From Variovorax sp. PAMC28562 (GTDB taxonomy: Bacteria; Pseudomonadota; Gammaproteobacteria; Burkholderiales; Burkholderiaceae_C), in assembly GCF_014303735.1 (NCBI RefSeq), contig NZ_CP060296.1, forward strand, positions 3,049,501 through 3,113,500: a stretch of 64,000 nt of DNA, read 5' to 3'. Position 1 is the first letter of the stretch. Every line of letters starts with the position of its first letter. Below the pieces are notes generated by a model. The model saw only the letters and a program-made list of their open reading frames with translations. It was not told the DNA's origin and searched no databases. The position numbers and the translations under genes are program-made. Positions 43,893 through 52,653 of the stretch are shown piece by piece.

Positions 43893-45047
43893 ATGACCCT
43901 CACCCAACTCATCGACTACGACACGCTGCGCCTGATCTGGTGGGCACTGATCGGCGTGCTGCTGATCGGCTTCGCGGTGACCGACGGCTTCGACCTCGGC
44001 ACCGGCATGCTGCTGCCGTTTGTCGGGCGCAACGACCTGGAGCGCCGCGTCGTCATCAACAGCGTCGGCCCCGTGTGGGAAGGCAACCAGGTGTGGTTGA
44101 TCCTCGGCGGGGGCGCGATTTTCGCGGCTTGGCCGCAGCTCTACGCGGTGTCGTTCTCGGGCTTCTACCTGGCGATGTTCGTGATTCTTTCGGCGCTGAT
44201 CCTGCGGCCGGTGGCTTTCAAATTTCGCAGCAAGCGCGAAGAGCCGGCGTGGCGTGCGCGCTGGGACTGGGTGCTGTTCTTCAGCGGTGCCGTGCCTGCG
44301 CTGATCTTCGGCGTGGCAATCGGCAATGTGCTGCAAGGCGTGCCGTTCCGCTTCTCCGACGACATGCACATCCTGTACGACGGCACCTTCTTCGGCCTGC
44401 TGAATCCGTTCGCGCTGTTGTGCGGGCTGGTGTCGGTGGCGATGCTCGTGACGCACGGTGCTGCGTGGCTCACGCTCAAGACCTCGGGCGCTGTGGCGGA
44501 GCGTGCGCGCCTCTACGGCATGGTGGCGGCGCTGGCGACCATCGCGCTCTATGCGCTGGCCGGCATCCTGCTGGCATCGTTCATCGGTGGCTACCGCATC
44601 ACCAGCGTGATCGATACGGTCGGACCATCGAACCCGATGCTGAAGACGGCGGAGTTGCACGCGGCGGCATGGCTCGTCAACTACACCGCGCATCCGTGGA
44701 CGATGCTCGCGCCGCTGGCCGGCTTCATCGGTGCGGCAGGGGCTTTGGCCGGCCTCGCGTTGCGCCGACCGGCGCTTGCGCTGCTGACCGCCGCGCTCGC
44801 CATCGCCGGCATCATCGCCAGCGTCGGCGCATCGATGTTCCCGTTCATCCTGCCGTCCTCGATCGACCCGCGCGCCAGCCTCACGGTGTGGGATTCGTCG
44901 TCGAGCCACATGACGCTTTTCATCATGCTGGTCGTGACCTGCATCTTCATTCCCATCATCGTGGCGTACACGACCTGGGTCTATCACGTGCTCTGGGGCA
45001 AGGTCGACGAAGTCGCGATCCGCCAAGAGACCGGCCACGCCTACTGA
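43893..45047 (+). CDS. cydB: Cytochrome bd ubiquinol oxidase subunit II
   Basis: This 384-residue membrane subunit starts with LIWWALIGVLLIGFAVTDGF (about 11-30) and DLGTGMLLPFVGRND, the CydB hallmark. NSVGPVWEGNQVWLILGGGA follows. It stabilises CydA and its hemes. Its ATG is three bases from the cydA stop, and cydX follows after 19 bases. Confidence 0.96.
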   Translation: MTLTQLIDYDTLRLIWWALIGVLLIGFAVTDGFDLGTGMLLPFVGRNDLERRVVINSVGPVWEGNQVWLILGGGAIFAAWPQLYAVSFSGFYLAMFVILSALILRPVAFKFRSKREEPAWRARWDWVLFFSGAVPALIFGVAIGNVLQGVPFRFSDDMHILYDGTFFGLLNPFALLCGLVSVAMLVTHGAAWLTLKTSGAVAERARLYGMVAALATIALYALAGILLASFIGGYRITSVIDTVGPSNPMLKTAELHAAAWLVNYTAHPWTMLAPLAGFIGAAGALAGLALRRPALALLTAALAIAGIIASVGASMFPFILPSSIDPRASLTVWDSSSSHMTLFIMLVVTCIFIPIIVAYTTWVYHVLWGKVDEVAIRQETGHAY

Positions 45048-45066
45048 CCCGAGCGAGGAACAAACG

Positions 45067-45216
45067 ATGTGGTACTTCTCCTGGATCCTCGGACTGCCCC
45101 TGGCGGCCGCCTTTGCCGTGCTCAATGCCATGTGGTACGAGCTGATGGACGACGACGCGATTCGTCGCGAAAAGCTCGATACGCCGGAGCATTCGCACAA
45201 TCAGGAACGGCTTTAG
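45067..45216 (+). CDS. cydX: Cytochrome bd oxidase small subunit CydX
   Basis: This 49-residue protein begins MWYFSWILGLPLAAAFAVLN and continues AMWYELMDDD, the clear CydX/YbgT pattern of one membrane helix with a conserved Trp-Tyr start and an acidic end to the helix. CydX is a structural subunit needed for stable bd oxidase. Its stop lies at 45214-45216, four bases before a repeat element. It is easy to miss because it is so short. GAGGAA at 45053-45058 is its ribosome-binding site. Confidence 0.95.
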   Translation: MWYFSWILGLPLAAAFAVLNAMWYELMDDDAIRREKLDTPEHSHNQERL

Positions 45217-45220
45217 GGCC

Positions 45221-45334
45221 GCCGAGGGCGGTGGGTGTCCCGGGGCGGGGCCGAGGGCGGCCCCTTCCGCTCATGTCCCCCGGCCTTCGGCCTCCTCCTT
45301 TACTTCGCTGCAGGGGTCACCCACCGCCCTCGGC
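45221..45334. repeat. Hairpin repeat element, copy 1
   Basis: The ends are perfect 17-base inverted repeats: GCCGAGGGCGGTGGGTG (45221-45237) and CACCCACCGCCCTCGGC (45318-45334). Between them, 45268-45311 is the reverse complement of a stretch in copy 2 (46011-46052), with only small differences. An inner GGGGCC/GGCCCC hairpin spans 45247-45264. It begins four bases after the cydX stop and could end transcription of the cyd operon. Confidence 0.75.
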
Positions 45335-45478
45335 CTTGGAAGTGTCTGTGCCGTTCGACGGCGCGAGCACGGGTTTGTTGAGGAGGCTTGGCGGGATGAT
45401 CGTGTCTTTTGCATTGCAACGTGTGGCATTCTTCAGTTGGCCGCTTTCGGGCCACAACCAGACACTCTCGATGACCCC

Positions 45479-45874
45479 ATGACTCTCATCCCCACGTTCA
45501 TCCTCTGCCTATTCATCGGCGTTGCCGCCCTCCTAAACAAGTTCGCTGCGAAGGGTCGGTTCTTCAATGGCGCTTACTTGTTCCTGTTCATCTCCCTGCC
45601 GGCGGCGCCAATCCACTTCGCGACTCACTGGACCATGGGGCTATACGAAGGCGCAGGCACTGCTGCCGGCATCTGGCTGTGGCCATCCCTGTTCGCATGG
45701 TGGCTTGGCAAGAAGTTCGTAGCCAAGTACCCGTTCTCGTATCCCTCGGTCCTGTGGACCAAGTCCAAAGCCGCCGAAGAGGAGCAGCCCGACCCCCTTT
45801 CCAATGTGGTAACGGGTACCAACGCTGCTACCCCTTCTTGGATGTCTGACAACAAGAAATCCTGGTGGAAGTAA
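45479..45874 (+). CDS. Small membrane protein, unknown
   Basis: I do not recognise this 131-residue protein. It starts MTLIPTFILCLFIGVAALLN and has about three membrane segments (residues about 3-20, 31-48, 58-76). The hydrophilic tail includes KSKAAEEEQPDPL and a C-terminal SWMSDNKKSWWK. Its codon use is less GC-rich than its neighbours. It lies between two inverted copies of a repeat, which raises the chance of acquisition or rearrangement. It has no obvious partner gene. Confidence 0.6.
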   Translation: MTLIPTFILCLFIGVAALLNKFAAKGRFFNGAYLFLFISLPAAPIHFATHWTMGLYEGAGTAAGIWLWPSLFAWWLGKKFVAKYPFSYPSVLWTKSKAAEEEQPDPLSNVVTGTNAATPSWMSDNKKSWWK

Positions 45875-45985
45875 CCAGCCGGGGACCGGCACCGCCGCTC
45901 CAACGGCCGCTATGGAGCGAGGCGTACAGCCGCTTCAGGCCCGAAGCTGACGGTCGCGCACCCCGATCAACCACGGCCCTTGGAT

Positions 45986-46079
45986 GGCTCAGGCCGGTGG
46001 GGTGTACTGCGCAGCGAAGTAAAGGAGGAGGCGAAGCCGGGGGACATGAGCGAAGTAGTGCACCGCGCCGGCCTGAGCC
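45986..46079. repeat. Hairpin repeat element, copy 2 (inverted)
   Basis: The ends are GGCTCAGGCCGG (45986-45997) and CCGGCCTGAGCC (46068-46079), a perfect 12-base inverted repeat extending to 17 of 20. The core at 46011-46052 matches copy 1 in reverse orientation. The arms differ in sequence from those of copy 1, but each pair is self-complementary. A GGC-GAA-GCC mini-hairpin at 46030-46038 corresponds to GGCC-GAA-GGCC in copy 1. Confidence 0.7.
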
Positions 46080-46094
46080 TCGCACCTGCGCTTC

Positions 46095-46327
46095 TCAAAC
46101 CTCCTTCTTGTTGTCCTTGCCTCGCCGATCAGACGCTCCTTGGTCGTTGAGGTCGTGCATCTCGCACAAAAGCTCTTGCGCGTGACGCTAGGCATCGCCG
46201 GTCTGGGTTTCGAGCAGCGCATTGCGTGGCATTGACAACATAGGTTCGATCTCGCGTCGTCGGCGCTCTTCGGCCAACACGCGAAACATCTCCCAGGCGT
46301 CCGACGGTGGCTCGATAAAGATCGCGC
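46095..46327 (-). pseudogene. Broken ORF remnant, unknown
   Basis: The 453 bases between 45875 and 46327 hold no intact gene: they contain repeat copy 2 and this remnant. Read on the minus strand, one frame gives a protein-like sequence (IEPPSDAWEMFRVLAEERRR, EIEPMLSMPRNALLETQTGD) that ends at a TAG at 46188-46190. The same frame continues with RHAQELLCEMHDLNDQG to a TGA at 46095-46097. No start codon with a ribosome-binding site is seen. It may be a fragment of a lost gene. The parent family is not recognised. Confidence 0.4.
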
Positions 46328-46750
46328 TTATTTCCAGGGCGTAGGCGCCGGCACCTCAGCCGCAGCCTCGACATCCACGCTCTTGAAGTCCGCCGGCGAC
46401 ACGATTTCCAGGTATTCCATGTCCGGTGAGTAGTCGAACAAGAAATGCCGGATGCCGGGGCGCTGGTGCACCACGTCGCCGGCCTCGACCAGTGTTTCCT
46501 TGTCCTCGTACATGAATTTTGCCCAGCCCTTGGTCATGATGACGATCTGGAAATCCGCCTCATGTCGGTGCCATCCCGTGCCCTCTTCCGGGGGCATGTT
46601 CGCCTTGACGAGGTGCGCGATGACGGCGCCGTTGGTGGCTTCGGCCACGCCCAGGTCGCGGTACAGGAAGAAGTCGCGCAGGCCGCCGGGCTTGAAATCG
46701 GTGTCGCCGGGTTTGACGTGCGAAAACTTAGTGGCGGTACGGTCCAGCAT
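46328..46750 (-). CDS. Cupin-domain protein
   Basis: This 140-residue protein has one cupin barrel. The metal-binding motif 1 is in TGWHRHEADFQIVIMTKGWA (two His and a Glu or Asp), and motif 2 is in VVHQRPGIRHFLF. AAAGGAG precedes the ATG at 46748-46750. Function is open: a small sensor, isomerase or dioxygenase-like enzyme. It is divergent from aroC, and the roughly 100-base gap must hold both promoters. Confidence 0.88.
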   Translation of the reverse strand: MLDRTATKFSHVKPGDTDFKPGGLRDFFLYRDLGVAEATNGAVIAHLVKANMPPEEGTGWHRHEADFQIVIMTKGWAKFMYEDKETLVEAGDVVHQRPGIRHFLFDYSPDMEYLEIVSPADFKSVDVEAAAEVPAPTPWK

Positions 46751-46852
46751 GAAGCGCTCCTTTGCGTGAATACAGAGGTGGGATTGGCAGGGGTGGGGTT
46801 GCTGCAGCGCAGCATGCATAAAGCATTCCCGCTCCGTCGATAATCCGCGACC

Positions 46853-48007
46853 ATGAGCGGCAACACCTTCGGCACCCTTTTCGCAGTCACCAATTTCGGT
46901 GAATCCCACGGCCCCGCGATCGGATGCGTCATCGACGGCTGCCCGCCAGGCATGGCGCTGACCGAGGCCGATATCCAGGGCGACCTCGACCGCCGCCGCC
47001 CCGGCACCAGCCGCCACGTCACGCAGCGCAACGAGCCCGACGCTGTGCAGATCTTGAGCGGCGTGTACGAAGGCAAGACCACCGGCACGCCGATCGCTTT
47101 GCTCATCCAGAACACCAACCAGCGTAGCAAGGATTACAGCGAGATCGCGCAGCAGTTCCGACCCGGCCATGCCGACTTCACCTACTGGAAGAAGTACGGC
47201 ATTCGCGACCCGCGCGGCGGCGGGCGCTCGTCGGCCCGACTGACGGCTCCGATGGTCGCGGCCGGTGCCGTCGCCAAGAAGTGGCTCTACGAAAAGTACG
47301 GCACGGTGTTTCGCGGCTGCATGGCCCAGATCGGCGGCATCGTGATCCCGTTCGAAGGCTGGGAGCACGTGCCCAACAACCCGTTCTTCGCGCCGAAGGC
47401 CGATGTGAGCGATCTCGAGGCGTACATGGATGCGTTGCGCAAGGCCGGCGACTCCTGCGGCGCGCGCATCCGCGTGACGGCGAGCAGGGTGCCGGTCGGC
47501 CTGGGCGAGCCGCTGTTCGACAAGATGGACTCCGACATCGCCTACGCCATGATGGGCATCAACGCGGTCAAGGGCGTGGAGATCGGTGCCGGCTTTGCCA
47601 GCGTGACGCAACGCGGCACCATGCACGGCGACTCGATCACGCCGCAGGGCTTTGCCACCAACAACTCGGGCGGCACCTTGGGCGGCATCACCTCGGGGCA
47701 AGACCTCGAAGTGAGCATCGCGATCAAGCCGACGAGTTCGATCATCAGCCCGCGGCAGTCGGTCGACATCAACAACCAGCCGGTCGAGGTGGTGACCAAG
47801 GGCCGCCACGACCCGTGCGTCGGCATTCGTGCCACGCCCATTGCCGAGGCGATGCTGGCGCTGGTGGTGATGGAACATGCACTGCGAAATCGCGCGCAGA
47901 ACGGCGACACCGGTAACTCGGGACGTCGCTCGCGCCCCTTCGGCACGGTCGGTAGCGAGGGCGGTACTTCGGACGAGGCCGAAGGCCCGCAATCTTCTTT
48001 TCTGTAG
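46853..48007 (+). CDS. aroC: Chorismate synthase
   Basis: This 384-residue FMN enzyme converts 5-enolpyruvylshikimate 3-phosphate to chorismate, the last step of the shikimate pathway. The signatures are present: [18 protein letters not shown] (about 15-32), [20 protein letters not shown] and SGRRSRP. The last 25 residues ([20 protein letters not shown] and onward) are Gly/Ser/acidic and unlike the short usual tail, so the protein is about 20 residues longer than typical. The core is intact. Confidence 0.94.
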   Translation: MSGNTFGTLFAVTNFGESHGPAIGCVIDGCPPGMALTEADIQGDLDRRRPGTSRHVTQRNEPDAVQILSGVYEGKTTGTPIALLIQNTNQRSKDYSEIAQQFRPGHADFTYWKKYGIRDPRGGGRSSARLTAPMVAAGAVAKKWLYEKYGTVFRGCMAQIGGIVIPFEGWEHVPNNPFFAPKADVSDLEAYMDALRKAGDSCGARIRVTASRVPVGLGEPLFDKMDSDIAYAMMGINAVKGVEIGAGFASVTQRGTMHGDSITPQGFATNNSGGTLGGITSGQDLEVSIAIKPTSSIISPRQSVDINNQPVEVVTKGRHDPCVGIRATPIAEAMLALVVMEHALRNRAQNGDTGNSGRRSRPFGTVGSEGGTSDEAEGPQSSFL

Positions 48008-48095
48008 AAATGAATCTGCGGCGGTGATTCATCCGTAAAGAATTGCAGGTGGTCTATTCCGGCCGCCTCCAATCTTCCCGTCACGGAGTTTCATC

Positions 48096-48395
48096 ATGAA
48101 CATCAAGCTCATCGCAGTTGCAGCAATCACCGGTTTTGCCGCCCTCGGCGCCCAGGCCTTTCAGGGTGAACAGAACCCGCTGCCGCCGCAGCCGTTCGTG
48201 TCGACGATGTCGCGCGCCGACGTGCAGGCCCAGGCATACGGCGCGGTGCCCATCACCAATGGCGGCACTGGCACCATCGCGCGTACCGGCATGGCCGATC
48301 GCACGGCAGTGCGTGCAGGCGCACGGTCGATCACGTCAGCCGGCGCACAGACCTACGGCGACGGCGACCTGACGGTTCAGACGCGCGTTCGCTGA
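48096..48395 (+). CDS. Small exported protein, unknown
   Basis: This 99-residue protein has a clear signal peptide (MNIKLIAVAAITGFAALGAQ, cleaved near AQA-F). The mature part contains MSRADVQAQAYGAVPI, a motif shared by small Burkholderiales exported proteins of the DUF4148-like kind. It is followed by a Thr/Ala/Gly-rich tail. It is probably periplasmic. GGAG precedes the ATG. No function is known. Confidence 0.8.
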   Translation: MNIKLIAVAAITGFAALGAQAFQGEQNPLPPQPFVSTMSRADVQAQAYGAVPITNGGTGTIARTGMADRTAVRAGARSITSAGAQTYGDGDLTVQTRVR

Positions 48396-48409
48396 AAGAC
48401 GCTTGGCGA

Positions 48410-49336
48410 TCAGTCCAGCTCGTTGCGGCGCGGCATGTCCGCACCGCGGCGCGAGCAGGTGATCGACGACGCCTTCGAGGCGAACTTCAGCATCGCTTCG
48501 AGTGCCTGCCTGTCGAGCGACGCCATCGCGGTCGCACTCAGCTTATCCCGCTCGTCGAGCCAGGTCAGCAGCGCTGCTTGAAAAGTGTCACCGGCACCCA
48601 CGGTGTCCACCACTTTGACCGGTAACGAAGGCACGTCGACCTGCACGCTTTGCGTCCACGAACTCGCGCCATGCCCGCCGCGCGTCACCGTCACCAGCGA
48701 CACGCCGACCGCAAGCCAGCGCGCAGCCACTTGCTCGGGCGTTTCACCGGGGTAGAGCAGTCCCAGGTCCTCGTCGCTCACTTTCACGAAGTGCGACTGC
48801 GCCACCATCTGCTCGACCAGCGCGCGCCAGCGTGACAGATCGGGCTCGACGTTGAGGCGCACGTTCGGGTCGTAGGCGATGAGCCGTTGCGTGTGCTCGC
48901 GCGCGGCCAATGCCAGCAACGCAGAGCCGACCGGCTCGACCACCAACGCGTAAGAGCCGAACTGCAGCGCGCGCGTGGTGGGCGGCAAGGCGGGCAGGGT
49001 GTCAAAAGTGATTTGCCGATCGGCCGCGCCGGTGCCATGAAACGCATAGCGCGGTACGCCGTGCGCATCGAGGCTGATCACGCTCAGCGTGCTCGGTGCA
49101 TCGCTTCTGAGCAGCAACGAGGTGTCGACCTGCTCGTCTTGCAGCGCTGTAAGCAGGCGCTCGCCGGCACTGTCGGTCGACAAGCCGGTGAGCAATGCGA
49201 CTGGCCTGCCCAGGCGCGCCAGCCCGACCGCCACGTTGAAGGGCGAGCCGCCGATGCGTGCATCGAAGCTCAACCCGGTCGGCGTCGATTCGCCCGCATA
49301 CACATCCATCAGGGCTTCGCCGCAGACCACGAACAT
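48410..49336 (-). CDS. PfkB-family carbohydrate kinase (probable fructokinase)
   Basis: This 308-residue kinase has the N-terminal GGSPFNVAVGLARLGRPVAL motif (about 30-49) and the C-terminal signature DTVGAGDTFQAALL with the catalytic Asp. It phosphorylates a sugar with ATP in the cytosol. The best guess is fructose; ribokinase-like or other ketose kinase activity cannot be ruled out. It stands alone between aroC and the catabolic cluster. It converges with the small exported protein gene. Confidence 0.9.
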   Translation of the reverse strand: MFVVCGEALMDVYAGESTPTGLSFDARIGGSPFNVAVGLARLGRPVALLTGLSTDSAGERLLTALQDEQVDTSLLLRSDAPSTLSVISLDAHGVPRYAFHGTGAADRQITFDTLPALPPTTRALQFGSYALVVEPVGSALLALAAREHTQRLIAYDPNVRLNVEPDLSRWRALVEQMVAQSHFVKVSDEDLGLLYPGETPEQVAARWLAVGVSLVTVTRGGHGASSWTQSVQVDVPSLPVKVVDTVGAGDTFQAALLTWLDERDKLSATAMASLDRQALEAMLKFASKASSITCSRRGADMPRRNELD

Positions 49337-49394
49337 TCAATCTCCTTTAAGTGGGTCGCCAGTATAGAAATCGGGTCGGCCCGGCGCCAATACT

Positions 49395-50180
49395 TCAAAT
49401 CAGACTGCGCATTGCCTGTGCCGTTTCGCGCAGCACCGGCAGCACGCGCGCCACCGCTTCGTCTGAGCCCTCGTGGCCCATTGGCATCGTGATGTTGAGC
49501 GCGCCGACCAGTTCGCCGTGCCGGTCGCGCAGAGGCACCGCGATGCCGCGCGAGTTGAGGTCGAGCTGTTGTTCCGATATCGCCCAACCCTTCGCACGGA
49601 TGCGCGCCAGCTCGAGCTTCATTCGCTCCTTGCTCGCGATGGTGTGCGAAGTGAAGACCTTGAGCTCGTGCTGTGCCAGCCAGGTCGCCATGTCGGCGTC
49701 GCTGCGCAGCGCCAGCATCAGCATGCCCGCGGCGGTCACCTGCGCCGGCACGCGCGCGCCGAGCACGTAGCCGGTGCTCATGCTGCGGTTGGGGCCGTTG
49801 CGCGCGATATAGACCACCTCGTCGCCGTCCATCACGCTCAGGTATGCGATCTCGTGCGTGCCGGCTGCGACGCGCTGCAAAAAGGGTTGAACGATGCGCG
49901 GCAGCCGTGCCGATTCGAGGTACGACTGACCGAGCCGGAGCACGCGCGGCGTCAGCCAGAAGAGCTTGTCGTCGCTGGCGACGTAGCCCATGTGCTGCAA
50001 GGTCAGCAGGTAGCGCCGTGCTGCGGTGCGCGTCATGCCGGTGCGCTGCCCGGCCTGACTGGCAGTGAGCCGCGGGTTGGCATCGTCGAAGGCCTCGATG
50101 ATGCTGACACCGCGCTCGAGCCCCGCGATCCAGTCGCGCTTTTCCAGCCCGGCGGGCGCCGTGGTGACGTCTTTGGCCAT
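49395..50180 (-). CDS. IclR-family transcriptional regulator (PcaR/PobR-like)
   Basis: This 261-residue regulator has an N-terminal winged helix (LTASQAGQRTGMTRTAARRY, about 38-57) and a C-terminal effector domain that includes YLSVMDGDEVVYIARNGPNR. The likeness to PcaR/PobR/PcaU-type regulators and its divergent placement next to the catabolic genes suggest it controls them in response to an aromatic or hydroaromatic acid. The specific effector is not known. Confidence 0.9.
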   Translation of the reverse strand: MAKDVTTAPAGLEKRDWIAGLERGVSIIEAFDDANPRLTASQAGQRTGMTRTAARRYLLTLQHMGYVASDDKLFWLTPRVLRLGQSYLESARLPRIVQPFLQRVAAGTHEIAYLSVMDGDEVVYIARNGPNRSMSTGYVLGARVPAQVTAAGMLMLALRSDADMATWLAQHELKVFTSHTIASKERMKLELARIRAKGWAISEQQLDLNSRGIAVPLRDRHGELVGALNITMPMGHEGSDEAVARVLPVLRETAQAMRSLI

Positions 50181-50351
50181 CTCTCTTGTCCTTGCAGTGG
50201 TGGGAGAAACCCTGAATTTGCGCGATTAACGTTCTCATTCGTTCGCTGATCGACCGTTTGAACCAGATCGGAATGTACTGCCAGCAGCCCTGTCGATAAA
50301 GTCCGCGCACGCCTCACAAGACGGGCGATCGAATAACGCGCAGAGACATTC
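50181..50351. promoter_or_regulatory. Divergent control region of the catabolic cluster
   Basis: This 171-base gap carries the promoters of the IclR gene and of the cluster beginning at 50352. GTTC occurs at 50231 and 50241 and GAAC at 50260, a set of spaced half-sites of the kind seen in IclR-family operators. No strong -35/-10 pair is obvious on either strand. Confidence 0.4.
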
Positions 50352-51260
50352 ATGACCTCCACCATTCATGGCAGCACCCAGGCTTACCTGATCCCGGGCG
50401 ATCCGGTCCGCAACGTGCGCCTGCCGCGGATGTTCAATGCGGTGTTCGAGCGCTTCGACATCGACGCGGTGCTGATGCCGATGCAGGTGCCGCGGCGCGA
50501 TTTCGCGGTGTTCTTCAAGTCGGCGTTTCTGGCGCGCAACGTGCGCGGCATGGTGATCGCTCCGCCGCACAAGCCGCTGGTGGTCGACCTGCTCGATGGC
50601 TGCGGTCTGTTCGGGCGCGTGGCCGGTTCGGTCAACGTGGTCCGTCGCACCGACAGCGATGAGCTCGAAGGCGACCTGTTCGATGGCGAGGGCCTGATCG
50701 GCGCGCTCGACCACTACAAGATTCCGTTCCGCGGCAAGCGCGTGCTCATCCTGGGCGCCGGTGTGAGCGCAGCGGCCATCGGTGTCGCTTTGGCCGAGGG
50801 CGGCACGGTCAACGGCGCCGAGCACATCGCGCTGCACGACGTCGTGGCGGGCAAGGCGGCCGGGGTCGCAGTCAAGCTCGATTCGTTCTTCGATGCGACG
50901 GTGGTTGCGGTCGACAGCAACGACCCGGCCGGCTATGACCTGGTCATCAACGCGACACCGCTCGGGTTGAACGAAGGCGATGCGTTGCCGTTCGATGTAG
51001 CGCGGATGGACAACCACGCAGCGGTGTTCGACATCCTGCTGCGCGGCCAGCCGACGCCTCTGGTGCGCGCTGCGCGGGCGCGTGGCTTGCATGCGCAAGC
51101 CGGCTTCGAAATGCTGGTGCAGCAGATGCCGCACTACCTCGCCTACTTCGGCTACGCGAAGGCCGCCGAAGCGCTGCGCGACGACGCCGACTTCTTGCGT
51201 GAACTGATCTATCCCGCGGCCATGGCCGACGAGATCGAGAACCCGCTGCGATATCGGTGA
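50352..51260 (+). CDS. Shikimate/quinate dehydrogenase-like protein 1
   Basis: This 302-residue NAD(P)-dependent enzyme of the AroE family keeps the catalytic Lys74 (PPHKP), Asn95 (AGSVNVV) and Asp111 (LFDGEG). The nucleotide-binding loop is LILGAGVSAAAIGVAL. The serine pair that holds shikimate carboxylate in AroE is not present at the usual place (GDPVRNVRLPRMFN). By context it would oxidise shikimate or quinate to the 3-dehydro compound; it is unlikely to be biosynthetic AroE. It heads the operon and is followed by the MFS gene. Confidence 0.88.
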   Translation: MTSTIHGSTQAYLIPGDPVRNVRLPRMFNAVFERFDIDAVLMPMQVPRRDFAVFFKSAFLARNVRGMVIAPPHKPLVVDLLDGCGLFGRVAGSVNVVRRTDSDELEGDLFDGEGLIGALDHYKIPFRGKRVLILGAGVSAAAIGVALAEGGTVNGAEHIALHDVVAGKAAGVAVKLDSFFDATVVAVDSNDPAGYDLVINATPLGLNEGDALPFDVARMDNHAAVFDILLRGQPTPLVRAARARGLHAQAGFEMLVQQMPHYLAYFGYAKAAEALRDDADFLRELIYPAAMADEIENPLRYR

Positions 51261-51300
51261 ATCACGCCAAACCACTTTTTCCAACCATAGAGACAAAACC

Positions 51301-52653
51301 ATGGCCATCGCAATGAATGACGTGCGAACGTTCGACAACACGGGAGAACCGGAGGGCGTCAAGACGCCCAGAAAAGCCGCCTTTGCAAGCTGGATCGGCA
51401 GTGCGGTCGAGTACTACGACTTCTTCATCTACGGAACCGCGGCAGCGCTCGTGTTCGGCAAGATCTTCTTTCCGACGATCGATCCCAAGCTGGCCACGGT
51501 CGCCGCCTTTGCGACCTTCGGCGTCGGCTATGTCACGCGGCCGATCGGCGCGTTTTTCATGGGCCACATCGGCGACAAGTTCGGTCGCAAGAAGGTGCTC
51601 ACATTCACGCTGCTGCTGATGGGGATCTCGACATTTTTGATCGGGCTGCTGCCCACCTACAACCAGGTCGGCATCGCCGCACCGATCATGTTGGTGGTGC
51701 TGCGTCTGCTGCAGGGACTGTCGGCCGCAGGCGAGCAGGCCGGTGCCAACTCGATGACGCTGGAGCATGCCCCGGCCCATCGGCGTGCCTTCTTCACAAG
51801 CTTCACATTAAGCGGAACGCAGATGGGCTTCATCCTCGCGACCCTCGTCTTCTTGCCGATCGCGTCGCTGCCTGAGGAGCAGTTGCTTTCATGGGGCTGG
51901 CGCATCCCGTTCTTTCTGAGCGCGATCGTGGTCGCGGTCGGTTTCTGGGTGCGCCGCACGCTGCCTGAAACACCGGCTTTCAAGGAGGAGGCCAACGCGA
52001 ACGCCACCGTCGAACTACCGGCCGCCGTGCTGTTCCGCGACCACACGCCGGCCGTGCTGCGCGTCGTCTTTGGTGCGCTGGTGTCGGTGACGAGCACCAT
52101 CTTCGGCATCTTCGTGCTCTCGTACGCGGTCAACACGGTGCACATCCCGCGCACCACCATGCTGACGCTGCTGGTCTGCGCCAACATCGTTGCGCTGGCC
52201 GCGATTCCGTTGTGGGCGATGCTGTCCGACAAGGTCGGCCGCCGCCCGATCTTCATCTTCGGCGCGCTGGGTTGCGCGGTGCTGATCTGGCCGACGTTGT
52301 GGGCCATCAGCCGCGGCGACCTGATGCTGATCTTCGTGTTCGGCCTGCTCACCTCGGGCATCGTCTACAGCGCCGCCAACGCCGTATGGCCCTCGCTCTA
52401 CGGCGAGATGTTCGACACGCGCGTTCGGCTGTCGGGCATGGCCATCGGCACGCAGATCGGCTTTGCGCTCGGAGGTTTTGCGCCGACCATCAGCGCGGCC
52501 ATCATGGGCGAAGGCATCAATGGCTGGATGCCGGTGGCGGGGCTCGTGAGCGCAGCATCGGTCATCGCGGCGATCTCGATTTTTACCGCGCCGGAAACGT
52601 ACAAGGTGCCGATGCATGAGCTCGGCAAGAAGAAGAACAAGGTTGGTGCGTGA
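51301..52653 (+). CDS. MFS metabolite:proton symporter
   Basis: This 450-residue membrane protein has 12 predicted helices and the MHS-family pattern GSAVEYYDFFIYGTAAALVF at the first helix. The loop 2-3 motif is MGHIGDKFGRKKVLTFTLLL. Substrates in the family are organic acids such as shikimate, 4-hydroxybenzoate and dicarboxylates. Here the neighbours suggest shikimate, quinate or a related acid. Its stop overlaps the start of the esterase gene. Confidence 0.9.
   Translation: MAIAMNDVRTFDNTGEPEGVKTPRKAAFASWIGSAVEYYDFFIYGTAAALVFGKIFFPTIDPKLATVAAFATFGVGYVTRPIGAFFMGHIGDKFGRKKVLTFTLLLMGISTFLIGLLPTYNQVGIAAPIMLVVLRLLQGLSAAGEQAGANSMTLEHAPAHRRAFFTSFTLSGTQMGFILATLVFLPIASLPEEQLLSWGWRIPFFLSAIVVAVGFWVRRTLPETPAFKEEANANATVELPAAVLFRDHTPAVLRVVFGALVSVTSTIFGIFVLSYAVNTVHIPRTTMLTLLVCANIVALAAIPLWAMLSDKVGRRPIFIFGALGCAVLIWPTLWAISRGDLMLIFVFGLLTSGIVYSAANAVWPSLYGEMFDTRVRLSGMAIGTQIGFALGGFAPTISAAIMGEGINGWMPVAGLVSAASVIAAISIFTAPETYKVPMHELGKKKNKVGA

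Noticed and set aside
45437..45478. Longer start for the small membrane protein
   Set aside because: The extra 14 residues are hydrophilic and precede a natural membrane-helix start at ATG 45479.
46853..47992. Long open frame on the minus strand opposite aroC, joined to the cupin gene
   Set aside because: It is a shadow of aroC in high-GC DNA. The cupin domain and its ribosome-binding site begin at 46750.
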